Both the position numbers and the translations under genes were made by a program. A DNA stretch of 64,000 nt from Azoarcus sp. L1K30. Lineage in GTDB: Bacteria; Pseudomonadota; Gammaproteobacteria; Burkholderiales; Rhodocyclaceae. Position 1 is the stretch's first letter. Each line of letters opens with the position of its first letter. The notes under the pieces were generated by a model. It was not told where the DNA came from, did no database searches, and was given only the letters and a program-made list of their open reading frames with translations. Where the stretch lies: contig NZ_JAGRRD010000001.1 of assembly GCF_018122735.1 (NCBI RefSeq), positions 4,000,626 through 4,064,625 on the forward strand, in the 5' to 3' direction. This document shows, one piece after another, positions 46,839 through 55,663 of the stretch.

Positions 46839-48014
46839 ATGCCGCACTTTCCCGCTCCACTCCAATCCCGCCTGCCGGCGGTGGGGACGACCATCTTTAC
46901 CGTGATGTCGCGCCTGGCGCAGGACACCGGCGCCATCAACCTGTCGCAGGGTTTCCCGGACTTCAACGCCGAAGACGCCTTGTTCGATCGGGTTTCGCAC
47001 TGGATGCATGCCGGGGCCAATCAATATGCGCCGATGGCGGGCTGTCTGCCGCTGCGCGAAGCGATCGTGCGCAAGGTCGAAGCCCTGTATGGCACGGCTT
47101 ACGACGTCGAACACGAGGTCACGGTTACCGCTGGCGCCACCCAGGCGCTGTTCACCGCGGTGGCGGCGCTGGTGCATGCAGGGGACGAAGTCATCGTGTT
47201 CGAGCCCGTGTACGACGCTTATGGCCCCGCAGTCGAACTGGCCGGCGGAAAGCTTGTGCGCATGCAGTTGCGGGCGCCGGACTATCGTCCTGACTGGGCT
47301 GCGGTGGCGGCAGCCATCGGGCCGCGGACGCGCATGATCATGATCAATTCGCCGCACAACCCGACCGCAACTGTATGGTCCGCCGACGATTTGGCCAAAC
47401 TGGCTGCGCTGACACGCGGCAGCGGCATCATTGTGGTGTCGGATGAGGTATACGAACACATCGTGTTCGACGACCAGCCGCATCGTGGGTGTGCCGCACA
47501 TCCGGAATTGGCTGCACGCAGCATCGTGGTGTCGAGTTTCGGCAAGACCTATCACGTCACTGGCTGGAAGGTGGGCTACGTGGTGGGGCCGCGCGAGTTG
47601 ATGGCAGAGTTTCGCAAGGTTCATCAGTTCAACGTGTTCACGGTCAATACGCCGGTGCAACTGGCGCTGGCCGACTACATGGCCGACGCCGAGCGCTACC
47701 TGCGACTGTCGGCCTTCTATCGGGCCAAGCGCGATCATTTCTGCCATGCGCTGGCCGGCTCCGGATTCGAGTTGCTGCCGTCGCATGGCACCTACTTCCA
47801 GCTCGCGCGCTACCGCGCGCTGTCGGACAGGCCCGATACCGATTTCTGCAATTGGCTGACGCGCGATGTCGGCGTGGCGGCGATTCCGTTGTCGGCGTTT
47901 TTCGCCGACGGGCGTGACGAAGGGGTGATCCGCTTCTGTTTCGCCAAGAACGAGGCCACGCTCTCTGCTGCCTGCGAGCGCCTTCGGGGCGTCGAGCCGA
48001 TGGCCGGGCGCTGA
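46839..48014 (+). CDS. Methionine-type PLP aminotransferase (YbdL-like)
   Basis: A 391-residue fold-type-I aminotransferase of the YbdL/KAT group. Motifs: NLSQGFPDFNAE, TAGATQALFTAV, NSPHNPTATVW, SDEVYEHIVFD and PLP Lys236 in SSFGKTYHVTGWKVGY. YbdL prefers methionine and its 2-oxo acid, so it can do the last step of methionine salvage (KMTB to methionine). The ATG at 46839 gives the family start; the 221-bp gap to mtnA holds the divergent promoters, but I see no convincing hexamers or riboswitch fold in it. The frame is open about 60 bases further upstream. Confidence 0.88.
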   Translation: MPHFPAPLQSRLPAVGTTIFTVMSRLAQDTGAINLSQGFPDFNAEDALFDRVSHWMHAGANQYAPMAGCLPLREAIVRKVEALYGTAYDVEHEVTVTAGATQALFTAVAALVHAGDEVIVFEPVYDAYGPAVELAGGKLVRMQLRAPDYRPDWAAVAAAIGPRTRMIMINSPHNPTATVWSADDLAKLAALTRGSGIIVVSDEVYEHIVFDDQPHRGCAAHPELAARSIVVSSFGKTYHVTGWKVGYVVGPRELMAEFRKVHQFNVFTVNTPVQLALADYMADAERYLRLSAFYRAKRDHFCHALAGSGFELLPSHGTYFQLARYRALSDRPDTDFCNWLTRDVGVAAIPLSAFFADGRDEGVIRFCFAKNEATLSAACERLRGVEPMAGR

Positions 48015-48092
48015 ACCGGATGCGGCGCCGGTTCGCACGACGCGCGTGGTAAACTGCAAAGCCTCTTCATCTGCCCGTCATTCCTGTCCATC

Positions 48093-48338
48093 GTGCGCAA
48101 TCTGCTGATCTTCTTGCTGGTTCTGGGTGGTATCTGGTGGGTGCGTCGTGCCCTGCAGCGCATGGGCGATGCCGCGCGGAAAGCGAGGAGGCAGGACCGG
48201 CTCGATGAGCCGGAACGCGTACTGGCCTGCGCCCATTGTGGCGTACATGTGCCGGAGAGCGAAGGCGTGCGCGACGGCAGCGGCTTCTACTGTTGCGAGG
48301 CGCATCGTCAACAGGGTGACACGGGCCGGGGAGGCTGA
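48093..48338 (+). CDS. PP0621-family small protein
   Basis: An 81-residue protein: one N-terminal membrane segment (LLIFLLVLGGIWWV), a basic stretch, then a Cys cluster CAHCGVHVPESEG…FYCCEAHR that looks metal-binding (CxxC with CC and His). This matches the PP0621 family of unknown function, frequently found beside pilS. Starts at GTG 48093. Two bases before pilS; presumably co-transcribed. Confidence 0.85.
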   Translation: MRNLLIFLLVLGGIWWVRRALQRMGDAARKARRQDRLDEPERVLACAHCGVHVPESEGVRDGSGFYCCEAHRQQGDTGRGG

Positions 48339-48340
48339 AC

Positions 48341-49897
48341 TTGGCCGAGTCCCGGGGCGCCGAGGTCGATCCTTCCCGCCAGCAGTCGCTGCGCTACTTC
48401 AATCTGTTTCGCCTCATCATGTCCGGCATCTTCATTGTTGCCGGGCGCGAGCTCAATCTGGGCAGCGAGCATCCGTCGATCTATCTTGTCGGATCGGTGT
48501 GCTATCTCGCCTCCATTCTCGCGCTCGGTTTTCCGGATGCGGCAAGATTCTTCGGCTTCAATCGCCTGGTGACGCTGCAGGTCGTGCTCGACGTGATCCT
48601 GCTTACCGTGATCATGTGGGCCAGTGGTGGATTCCGCAGTGGCATGCCGGTGTTGATGATGATCATGCTGGCCGGCGCGGGGCTGGTGGCCGAAGGGCGC
48701 ATGGTGCTTTTTCTGGCCGCCGTGGCCACCGTCGCCGTGCTGGCGGAAAACGGCTGGCGCTATATCGCCGACGGTACCCCGGGTGATTTCCTGCAGGTGG
48801 GCATTACCTGCGTGGCCTTCTTCGGTATCGCTCTGGTGGCGCGCTTGCTCGCCCAGCGAGCAAAGTACAACGCGACGCTGGCGCAGGCGAGAGGCGAGGC
48901 GCTCGTCAGTCAGCAGGCGGTCAATGAGCGCATCATCCGCGACATGCGCGATGGCGTGATCGTGCTGGGGGCCGATGGTGTTGTACGCCAGGCCAATCCC
49001 CAGGCCGCGGCACTGCTCGGCCTGCAGCGCATCGAGGGGCTGATGCTGGCCGATATCGACCACGGTTTTGCCGATTGCCGCGAGCAGTGTTGTGGTGCCG
49101 ATGGCCGCATGATGCGCCTGGGCGCTGCCCGCCGGCTGCTGCGCTGCCGCGTGATGGAGGCCGACACGGAGGCCGCCGTGGGCGGCGATGCGCTGGTCTA
49201 CATCACTGATTTCGAGGACATCCAGCGTCAGATGCAGCAACTCAAGCTTGCTGCACTAGGCCGTCTGACCGCCAGCATGGCGCACGAGATCCGCAATCCG
49301 CTCTCCGCCGTGAGCCAGGCAGCCGAGCTCTTGCAGGACGAAAAGCGTGCCGACATGCAGGCCCGGCTGGCACGCATCATCAACGACAACGCCAGTCGTA
49401 TCGAACGCATGATTCGCGACGTGCTGGCGCTGGGGCGCAGGGAGCAGGCATTGCCCGAGGCTCTGCCACTGGCGCCCTTCGTGGCTGAAGTCGTTGATGC
49501 GCAGGGCTTGCGCGGCGACGCCGAATGCGCCGTGTTCGACATCGACATCGACCCTGCGCTGACGCTGGCGATCGACCGTGCCCACCTGCACCAGATACTC
49601 GACAATCTGCTGTCCAATGCCCGCCGCTATTGCACCGGGAAAGCCGGTGCGGTGCGCGTCCATGGCGCCATCGGTGAGGACGGCCTGGTCTGCCTGCATG
49701 TGCGGGATGATGGCCCGGGCATCGAAGAGGCATTGCGGGTGCAGGTGTTCGAGCCATTTTTCACTACCCACGCAAAGGGGACAGGACTCGGGCTTTACAT
49801 CGCGCGTGAGCTTGCCGAGGCGAACGACGCCACGCTCGAGTTGCGGCCGGAGACGTCCGGTGCCCACTTTGTGCTGACCGGACGGAGTCGCCCATGA
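48341..49897 (+). CDS. pilS: PilS sensor histidine kinase
   Basis: A 518-residue kinase that controls PilR and hence pilin transcription. About six N-terminal membrane helices (residues 25-185) form the pilin-sensing domain, followed by a PAS domain, HisKA with His315 in ASMAHEIRNPLSAVSQA, and HATPase with DNLLSNARRY, DDGPGI and GTGLGLYIA. The TTG start at 48341 is well supported by GGGGAGG 6 bases upstream. ATGA overlap with pilR. Confidence 0.92.
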   Translation: MAESRGAEVDPSRQQSLRYFNLFRLIMSGIFIVAGRELNLGSEHPSIYLVGSVCYLASILALGFPDAARFFGFNRLVTLQVVLDVILLTVIMWASGGFRSGMPVLMMIMLAGAGLVAEGRMVLFLAAVATVAVLAENGWRYIADGTPGDFLQVGITCVAFFGIALVARLLAQRAKYNATLAQARGEALVSQQAVNERIIRDMRDGVIVLGADGVVRQANPQAAALLGLQRIEGLMLADIDHGFADCREQCCGADGRMMRLGAARRLLRCRVMEADTEAAVGGDALVYITDFEDIQRQMQQLKLAALGRLTASMAHEIRNPLSAVSQAAELLQDEKRADMQARLARIINDNASRIERMIRDVLALGRREQALPEALPLAPFVAEVVDAQGLRGDAECAVFDIDIDPALTLAIDRAHLHQILDNLLSNARRYCTGKAGAVRVHGAIGEDGLVCLHVRDDGPGIEEALRVQVFEPFFTTHAKGTGLGLYIARELAEANDATLELRPETSGAHFVLTGRSRP

Positions 49898-51255
49898 ACA
49901 GTCAGGATCGTCGCAACCGGAGCGCCAGTGTTGACGTGCTGGTGGTGGATGACGAAGAGGACATTCGCGAACTCCTCGAGTTGTCGCTGTTGCGCATGGG
50001 TCTGGGGTGCGATGCCGCGGGCACGGTGGCCGAGGCACGGGCGCTGCTTGCCGAGCGGCGGTATCGCCTATGCCTGACCGATATGCGCCTGCCTGATGGT
50101 GACGGCCTCGAGTTGGTGGAGTTCATCCAGCACCATCAGCCGGGCCTGCCGGTGGCGGTCATCACCGCGTTCGGCAGTATCGAAACGGCCATTCGTGCGC
50201 TAAAGGCGGGGGCCTTCGACTTCGTCACCAAGCCGGTGGAACTGAAGGCCTTGCGCGAACTCGTCACCCACGCCCTCAAGCTCCAGCCGCCGTCGGGCGA
50301 GGCCGCGCCCGACGGACGGCGCAACCTGATCGGTTCTTCTGCGGCGCTGGCACAGTTGCGGGTGCAGGTGGACAAGCTCGCCCGCAACCAGGCGCCGGTG
50401 TTCATCCATGGCGAGTCGGGTACCGGCAAGGAGGTCATTGCGCGCCTGATCCACGGTCTGGGCGCGCGTGCGGCGGGTCCATTCGTGCCGGTGAATTGCG
50501 GCGCGATCTCCCCCGACCTGATGGAGAGCGAGTTCTTCGGACACCGCAAGGGCAGTTTTACCGGCGCGACCGCCGACAAGGAGGGCCTGTTTCAGGCCGC
50601 GCATGGCGGCACCCTGTTCCTCGACGAAGTGGGTGAGTTGCCGCTTGCGATGCAGGTCAAGCTGCTGCGTGCGATTCAGGAGCGTGCGGTGCGACCGGTG
50701 GGGGCGCATGCCGAGGTGGCGGTGGATGTACGCATTCTGTCGGCCTCCCATCGCGATCTGGCGCAGCTGGTCAATGAGAACCGATTTCGCCAGGATCTGT
50801 ACTTTCGCATCAACGTGATCACGCTGCGGGTGCCGCCGCTACGCGAGCGGCGCGAGGATATTCCCGCCCTTGCGGAACATGTGCTGGCGTTGCTTGCGCA
50901 GCGTGAGGGTGGGCCGGTACGCAGCCTTGCAGCCGGTGCATTGGCGGTGCTGCAGCAACATCCGTTTCCGGGAAACGTGCGCGAGCTCGAGAATCTGCTC
51001 GAACGTGCCTGTGCCATGTGCGATGGCGAGGAAATCACGACGGCCGATCTCGACCTGCATCCCACCGAGGGGCTGACCCAATCGATGCAGCTCGGCAGAT
51101 TCGAAGATGACGGCGAGGACGACTCCGACGACGAACGCATCCGTATCCTGCGTGCCCTCGACGAGACACGGTGGAACCGGTCGGCGGCTGCACGCCAATT
51201 GGGCATGACGCTGAGGCAGTTGCGTTACCGTTTGCAGAAATGGGGTATGGACTGA
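49894..51255 (+). CDS. pilR: PilR sigma-54-dependent response regulator
   Basis: A 453-residue NtrC-type activator. REC (1-125) with Asp63 in LTDMRLPDGDG; AAA+ domain with Walker A GESGTGKE, the sigma-54 contact loop GSFTGA (Ser replaces the usual Ala, a common variant) and LFLDEVGELP Walker B; C-terminal Fis-type HTH (WNRSAAARQLGMTLRQLRYRLQKWG). It activates pilA with RpoN in type IV pilus systems. No pil structural genes are in the window. Confidence 0.94.
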   Translation: MNSQDRRNRSASVDVLVVDDEEDIRELLELSLLRMGLGCDAAGTVAEARALLAERRYRLCLTDMRLPDGDGLELVEFIQHHQPGLPVAVITAFGSIETAIRALKAGAFDFVTKPVELKALRELVTHALKLQPPSGEAAPDGRRNLIGSSAALAQLRVQVDKLARNQAPVFIHGESGTGKEVIARLIHGLGARAAGPFVPVNCGAISPDLMESEFFGHRKGSFTGATADKEGLFQAAHGGTLFLDEVGELPLAMQVKLLRAIQERAVRPVGAHAEVAVDVRILSASHRDLAQLVNENRFRQDLYFRINVITLRVPPLRERREDIPALAEHVLALLAQREGGPVRSLAAGALAVLQQHPFPGNVRELENLLERACAMCDGEEITTADLDLHPTEGLTQSMQLGRFEDDGEDDSDDERIRILRALDETRWNRSAAARQLGMTLRQLRYRLQKWGMD

Positions 51256-51269
51256 GCGCAGCGGGCACG

Positions 51270-51285
51270 GCCGGCTTCAGCCGGC
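51270..51285. terminator. Hairpin at the pilR-waaA convergent junction
   Basis: GCCGGC-TTCA-GCCGGC is a perfect 6-bp stem whose loop contains the waaA stop codon (TGA, read on the minus strand from 51279 to 51277). No T-run follows on either strand, so terminator function is uncertain. Confidence 0.4.
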
Positions 51286-52536
51286 GAGATCCTCGAGCAG
51301 GTTGATGGTGCGATTGGTGGCGCCGCGGTTGATGGCGGCAAAGTCCAGCCCCGCTGCGGACATTGCCTCGAGCCGTGGTCGATTGGCGAGCAGTTCGAGC
51401 GCAGCGCGCATGCCGTCTTCCGGGTTCGACCGTCTCTCTGCGGCGCCATGTGCGATCGCCTGTTCGGTGACCTGGGCGAAATTGAAGGTGTGCGGGCCGA
51501 CCAGCACTGGTGTACCGACGGCGCAGGCCTCGATCAGATTCTGCCCTCCGAGCGGGAGCCAGCTGCCGCCGATCAGCGCGATGTCGGACGCAGCGTAGTA
51601 GGCAAACATCTCGCCCATCGAGTCGCCCACCCAGACCCGCGTGTCCGTGGATACGTCCGTGTTGTCGCTGCGGCGCTGGGTCTGGAGGCCCTTGGCGGCG
51701 GCCAGTGCGGCAACCGTGTCGAAGCGCTGGGGGTGGCGCGGGACGACGATCAGCAATGCCTCGGATGGCGCCAGCTGCTTGAAGGCATCCAGTAGCGGGC
51801 CCTCTTCGCCATCGCGCGTGCTTGCTGCCAGCAGTAGCGGCCGCTTGCCGCAGCGTGTGCGAAAGATGTGCGACAGGGCGGCGGCCTCTGCTGGCGGTGT
51901 GCTGTCGAACTTGATATTGCCGGTGATGCTGACGCGACGCGCGCCGAGCGCACTCAGACGTGCCGCGTCCGCAGCCGTCTGTGCGCCCAGTGCGCTCAGG
52001 GCGCCGAGCGTCAGCGCGGTCAGCGACGGCAGGCAGGCATATCGCCGCGCCGACCGATCCGAGAGGCGGGCATTGGCCAGCAGCACGGGTATGTGAAGGC
52101 GGCGACAGGCTGCGAGCAGGTTGGGCCACAGTTCGGTTTCCATGATGACGCCGAACTGGGGGTGAAAGTGGCGCAGGAAGCGACGGGCAAAAAAGCCCAG
52201 GTCGTAGGGGAGATACACGCGCAACACCCGCGGCGAGTCGGCAAAAAGGGCCTTCGAAGTCGCCCGCCCGGTGGGCGTCATGTGCGTGAGGATGATGGTG
52301 TGCTCCGGCCAGCGCCCCAGCAGCGCCTTGATCAAGGGTTCGGCGGCCCGCGTCTCACCCACCGATACCGCATGGACCCAGATGCTCGCCCCCGGGGTGC
52401 GTACATCGTAGATGCCGAAGCGCTCTCGTACGTGCTTCAGGTAGGCCGGCTGTTTGCGGGCGCGCCACAGCAGGCGTAGCAGGGCCAGTGGAAGCGCAAG
52501 AAGCCACAGCAACGAGTAGGAAATACGATGGAGCAT
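51277..52536 (-). CDS. waaA: 3-deoxy-D-manno-octulosonic acid (Kdo) transferase
   Basis: A 419-residue GT30 enzyme that adds Kdo to lipid IVA on the cytoplasmic side of the inner membrane. An N-terminal membrane anchor (ISYSLLWLLALPLALL) is followed by WVHAVSVGE with catalytic Glu61, METELWPNLL, and in the C-domain ASTRDGEE, VPRHPQRF and GGSWLPLGGQNLIEAC. I use ATG 52536 (MLHRIS), the family-like start; the frame remains open 32 codons upstream. TATACT on the minus strand (52564-52569) is a possible -10. It converges on pilR and is divergent from the epimerase gene. Confidence 0.93.
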   Translation of the reverse strand: MLHRISYSLLWLLALPLALLRLLWRARKQPAYLKHVRERFGIYDVRTPGASIWVHAVSVGETRAAEPLIKALLGRWPEHTIILTHMTPTGRATSKALFADSPRVLRVYLPYDLGFFARRFLRHFHPQFGVIMETELWPNLLAACRRLHIPVLLANARLSDRSARRYACLPSLTALTLGALSALGAQTAADAARLSALGARRVSITGNIKFDSTPPAEAAALSHIFRTRCGKRPLLLAASTRDGEEGPLLDAFKQLAPSEALLIVVPRHPQRFDTVAALAAAKGLQTQRRSDNTDVSTDTRVWVGDSMGEMFAYYAASDIALIGGSWLPLGGQNLIEACAVGTPVLVGPHTFNFAQVTEQAIAHGAAERRSNPEDGMRAALELLANRPRLEAMSAAGLDFAAINRGATNRTINLLEDLAG

Positions 52537-52651
52537 CAAGGCCGATTGGAACGGAACGGCGAAAGTATAAGGGCGTGACGTGGTAGTCGGGCAATCGTCA
52601 TGAGGGTCGTGAGATAATCCGCGCGTCTTCAAATCCCGTTTTCAATAAACC

Positions 52652-53659
52652 ATGAAAATCCTCGTCACCGGCGCAGCCGGCTTTATCGGCATGCACACCT
52701 CTCAGCGCCTGCTCGCCCGCGGCGACGAGGTGGTTGGTCTCGATAACCTCAACGACTACTACGATCCCACGCTCAAGGAGAGTCGGCTGGCACGCCTGAC
52801 GCCGCATCCGGCCTTCCGTTTCGTCAGGATGGATGTCGCCGACCGCGCCGGCATGGAGCGACTGTTCGCCGAGGAAAAGTTCGATCGCGTCATCCACCTC
52901 GCCGCACAGGCCGGCGTGCGCTACTCGCTGCAGAACCCGCATGCCTACATCGACAGCAATATCGTCGGTTTCATGAACATCCTCGAAGGCTGCCGCTACG
53001 GCAAGGTGCAGCACCTCGTGTACGCGTCGAGTTCCAGCGTGTACGGCGGCAACACCAGGATGCCGTTCTCCGAGCACGACAGCGTCGACCATCCGGTAAG
53101 CATGTACGCGGCCACCAAGAAGGCCAATGAGCTGATGGCTCACACCTACAGCCATCTGTACGGCCTGCCCACCACGGGACTGCGCTTCTTCACCGTGTAT
53201 GGGCCGTGGGGACGGCCGGACATGGCCCTGTTCCTGTTTACCAAGGCGATTCTAGAAGGCCGGCCGATCGACGTCTTCAATCACGGCAAGATGAAGCGCG
53301 ACTTCACCTATGTGGACGACATCGTCGAAGGCGTGCTTCGTACCCTCGATCACGTTGCCGAACCCGATGCCGGCTTCAATGCCGATCAGCCGGATCCTGG
53401 TCGCAGCAAGGCGCCGTTCCGTGTATTCAACATCGGCAACAACAATCCGGTCGAGCTGATGGCCTTCGTCGAGGCGATCGAAAAGGCGCTCGGACGCAGT
53501 GCGCAGAAGAACTTCATGCCCTTGCAGGATGGCGACGTGCCCGCAACCTATGCCGATACTTCGGAGCTGAACGAGTGGACCGGCTTCATCCCCGCCACCA
53601 GCGTGAGTGACGGCGTCGGCCGCTTCATCGAGTGGTACCGGGGCTATTACGGCGCCTGA
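52652..53659 (+). CDS. NAD-dependent epimerase, probable UDP-glucuronate 4-epimerase
   Basis: A 335-residue extended SDR with [27 protein letters not shown] and the catalytic pair Tyr152-x3-Lys156 (MYAATKK). The segment [23 protein letters not shown] and [25 protein letters not shown] are typical of UDP-GlcA 4-epimerases (LpsL/WbpP-neighbour group), which make UDP-galacturonate. Divergent from waaA. GATAAT (52613-52618) is a possible -10. Substrate assignment is by family resemblance only. Confidence 0.85.
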   Translation: MKILVTGAAGFIGMHTSQRLLARGDEVVGLDNLNDYYDPTLKESRLARLTPHPAFRFVRMDVADRAGMERLFAEEKFDRVIHLAAQAGVRYSLQNPHAYIDSNIVGFMNILEGCRYGKVQHLVYASSSSVYGGNTRMPFSEHDSVDHPVSMYAATKKANELMAHTYSHLYGLPTTGLRFFTVYGPWGRPDMALFLFTKAILEGRPIDVFNHGKMKRDFTYVDDIVEGVLRTLDHVAEPDAGFNADQPDPGRSKAPFRVFNIGNNNPVELMAFVEAIEKALGRSAQKNFMPLQDGDVPATYADTSELNEWTGFIPATSVSDGVGRFIEWYRGYYGA

Positions 53660-53688
53660 GCAGGGGTGTGGCCCCGCGTCTTGCGGGG

Positions 53689-54558
53689 TCAGCCGGCAAA
53701 TGCCGAAAACCGTGCCGGTCTGAGCCCGGCCGCAGTCAGGTCGTCGGCAAAATCCGCGCTGGCGAGGTAGGCCAGTTCGACCTCGCGCGGGGTGGTGAGG
53801 CTGTCGCAGGCGAGCAGTGCGGCATCGACCCGGCCGGGGTGAACATGCACCAGCGGGCGTGGGCCGAGTACGGTGAGGAAGGCCTGCATGCGGGGCCGGA
53901 AAGGGTGCGTGGCAGAAAAGTCATGCAGCCCCGAGAAGCCCGCGTTGGTCGCGATTCCGGCAGCGTCCGCCAGACGTTTGAGTGGGCGTCCCAGCTGCGC
54001 GATGAACAGGGCCTTGGGTGTGGCGACGCCACGACGGATACAGGCGCCTGCGGGTTCCACGCAGTTTCTCAGCCAAACCGTTCCGGCCGCGTAGCGGCGC
54101 TGCACTTCGGTCACGACCGCCTCACGAACTGTCGGCAACAGGTGCACATGCTGATGGCCGTCGATATAGTCCGGCGCTGCGTTCCAGCGTGCCTCGAAGG
54201 CATCGAGCTGGGCACGCAGTTCGTCACGTACGGCCTGTGCCGGCAGGGCGTGAAGGAGGGCGCGCGGCAGCAAGCGGGAAAGCGGCGGCAGGCGGCCGGC
54301 AGTCGTCAGTCCCTTTGCCGCGCTCAGGGGCCGGTGATCGGTAAGGGTAAGATGCAGGCCGACGTCCGCGGGACAGCTGGCGACGGTGTCCTTGAGGATG
54401 GCTGCGGCACGTGCCCAGTCGGCGCAGTTGGTCATGCAACTGGTAGCCGACAGGCAGCCGGCGGCAATGAGTTCAATAATGGCGTCACTGACGCCCGGCG
54501 CCAGGCCGAAGTCGTCTGCGCACAGCACGAATGGTTTCGAAGCGGAAATATTTGACAT
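53689..54558 (-). CDS. ChbG/HpnK-family carbohydrate deacetylase
   Basis: A 289-residue YdjC-fold metal-dependent deacetylase. LCADDFGLAPGVSDAI gives the Asp-Asp pair near the N-terminus; GLHLTLTD and DGHQHVHLLP give the metal histidines. ChbG deacetylates chitooligosaccharides and HpnK acts in hopanoid lipid glycosylation. No chitobiose or hopanoid genes are here; the neighbours instead point to a lipid-linked sugar. The ATG at 54558 is preferred to a TTG at 54588. It is divergent from the glycosyltransferase gene, 100 bases away. Confidence 0.85.
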   Translation of the reverse strand: MSNISASKPFVLCADDFGLAPGVSDAIIELIAAGCLSATSCMTNCADWARAAAILKDTVASCPADVGLHLTLTDHRPLSAAKGLTTAGRLPPLSRLLPRALLHALPAQAVRDELRAQLDAFEARWNAAPDYIDGHQHVHLLPTVREAVVTEVQRRYAAGTVWLRNCVEPAGACIRRGVATPKALFIAQLGRPLKRLADAAGIATNAGFSGLHDFSATHPFRPRMQAFLTVLGPRPLVHVHPGRVDAALLACDSLTTPREVELAYLASADFADDLTAAGLRPARFSAFAG

Positions 54559-54658
54559 TGCAATCCGTTGTAACAGGTGATCGGTCAACGCACCAGCGGG
54601 GTGCCTCGTTTACCGTGTATTCCTCCGCGCCGGAGGTTCTTCGTGCGAGTGTGCGACC

Positions 54659-55663
54659 GTGTCACGTCCTGATCTGAATGAAGCGCTTGCCACCCCCGCC
54701 GTCAAGGCGAGAGTTGAGCGCCCCTTGCTGTCCGTGGTAATCCCGCTGTTCAACGAGAGCGGTTCGTTGCCGGCCCTGCACGCGCGCTTGCGTGCCGTGC
54801 TCGATACCATGGACCTGGCCGGCTACGAACTGGTCTTCGTCGATGATGGCAGCCGCGACACGACCTTTGCCGAAGTGGCCGCCCTCGGGGTCATGGATCC
54901 GACGGTACGCGGGCTTCGCTTTGCGCGCAATTTTGGCAAGGAAGCCGCCATGGCTGCCGGATTGCGCGCCGCGATCGGCGACGTGATCGTGTTGATGGAC
55001 GGCGATCTGCAGCATCCGCCCGAACTCATTCCGGAGATGATGGCACGCTGGCATGGCGGGGCGCAGATGGTCACTGCCGTACGTGGCTCGCGCGACACCG
55101 ATCCCTGGTTGCGGCGGCAATTGTCGCGCGGTTTCTACAGCCTGTTCCGGCGCGTCTCCGAGGTTGCGCTGGCCGAGGGCGGTGGGGATTTCCGACTGTT
55201 CGATCGTGCCGTCGTCGACGCCATCAACAGCCTGCCCGAGCGCACGCGATTCATGAAGGGCATTACCAGTTGGGTCGGGTTCCGTCAGGAAACGGTCGAT
55301 TTCGAACCCGCCGAGCGTGCGGCAGGTGCGTCGGCGTGGTCGCTGCTGCGCCTGCTGCGTTACGCCATCGATGGTTTTTCCGCTTTCAGCACGCTCCCGC
55401 TGAGGGTGTGGTCGCTGATTGGCATTGGCATGGCGGCATTGTCCGGCACCTATGGTTTGTGGCTCGTGCTGCGCACCATGGTGTGGGGCATCGATGTGCC
55501 CGGCTACGCGTCCATCATGGTGGCGGTGCTGTTCATGGGCGGGATCCAGCTGATCAGCCTGGGCGTGCTGGGCGAGTACGTTGGGCGAATTTTCACCGAG
55601 GTCAAGGCTCGTCCCCTGTATCTTGTTTCGGACCGGATCGGATTTCAGGAGCAGGCACGTTGA
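54659..55663 (+). CDS. GT2 polyprenyl-phosphate glycosyltransferase (DPM/GtrB/RgtE-like)
   Basis: A 334-residue GT-A enzyme: LSVVIPLFNESGSLPAL, FVDDGSRDT and DxD-like Asp114-Gly-Asp116 (MDGDLQHPPE), then two C-terminal membrane helices (about 246-275 and 281-310). This architecture matches enzymes that load a sugar onto undecaprenyl or dodecaprenyl phosphate (GtrB, ArnC, RgtE). Starts at GTG 54659; GGAGG lies unusually far upstream (54632-54636), so initiation may be weak. Overlaps the next gene by 4 bases. Confidence 0.88.
   Translation: MSRPDLNEALATPAVKARVERPLLSVVIPLFNESGSLPALHARLRAVLDTMDLAGYELVFVDDGSRDTTFAEVAALGVMDPTVRGLRFARNFGKEAAMAAGLRAAIGDVIVLMDGDLQHPPELIPEMMARWHGGAQMVTAVRGSRDTDPWLRRQLSRGFYSLFRRVSEVALAEGGGDFRLFDRAVVDAINSLPERTRFMKGITSWVGFRQETVDFEPAERAAGASAWSLLRLLRYAIDGFSAFSTLPLRVWSLIGIGMAALSGTYGLWLVLRTMVWGIDVPGYASIMVAVLFMGGIQLISLGVLGEYVGRIFTEVKARPLYLVSDRIGFQEQAR

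Noticed and set aside
46566-48059. 497-codon minus-strand frame opposite the aminotransferase
   Set aside because: It covers a complete PLP enzyme on the plus strand and has no recognisable motifs.
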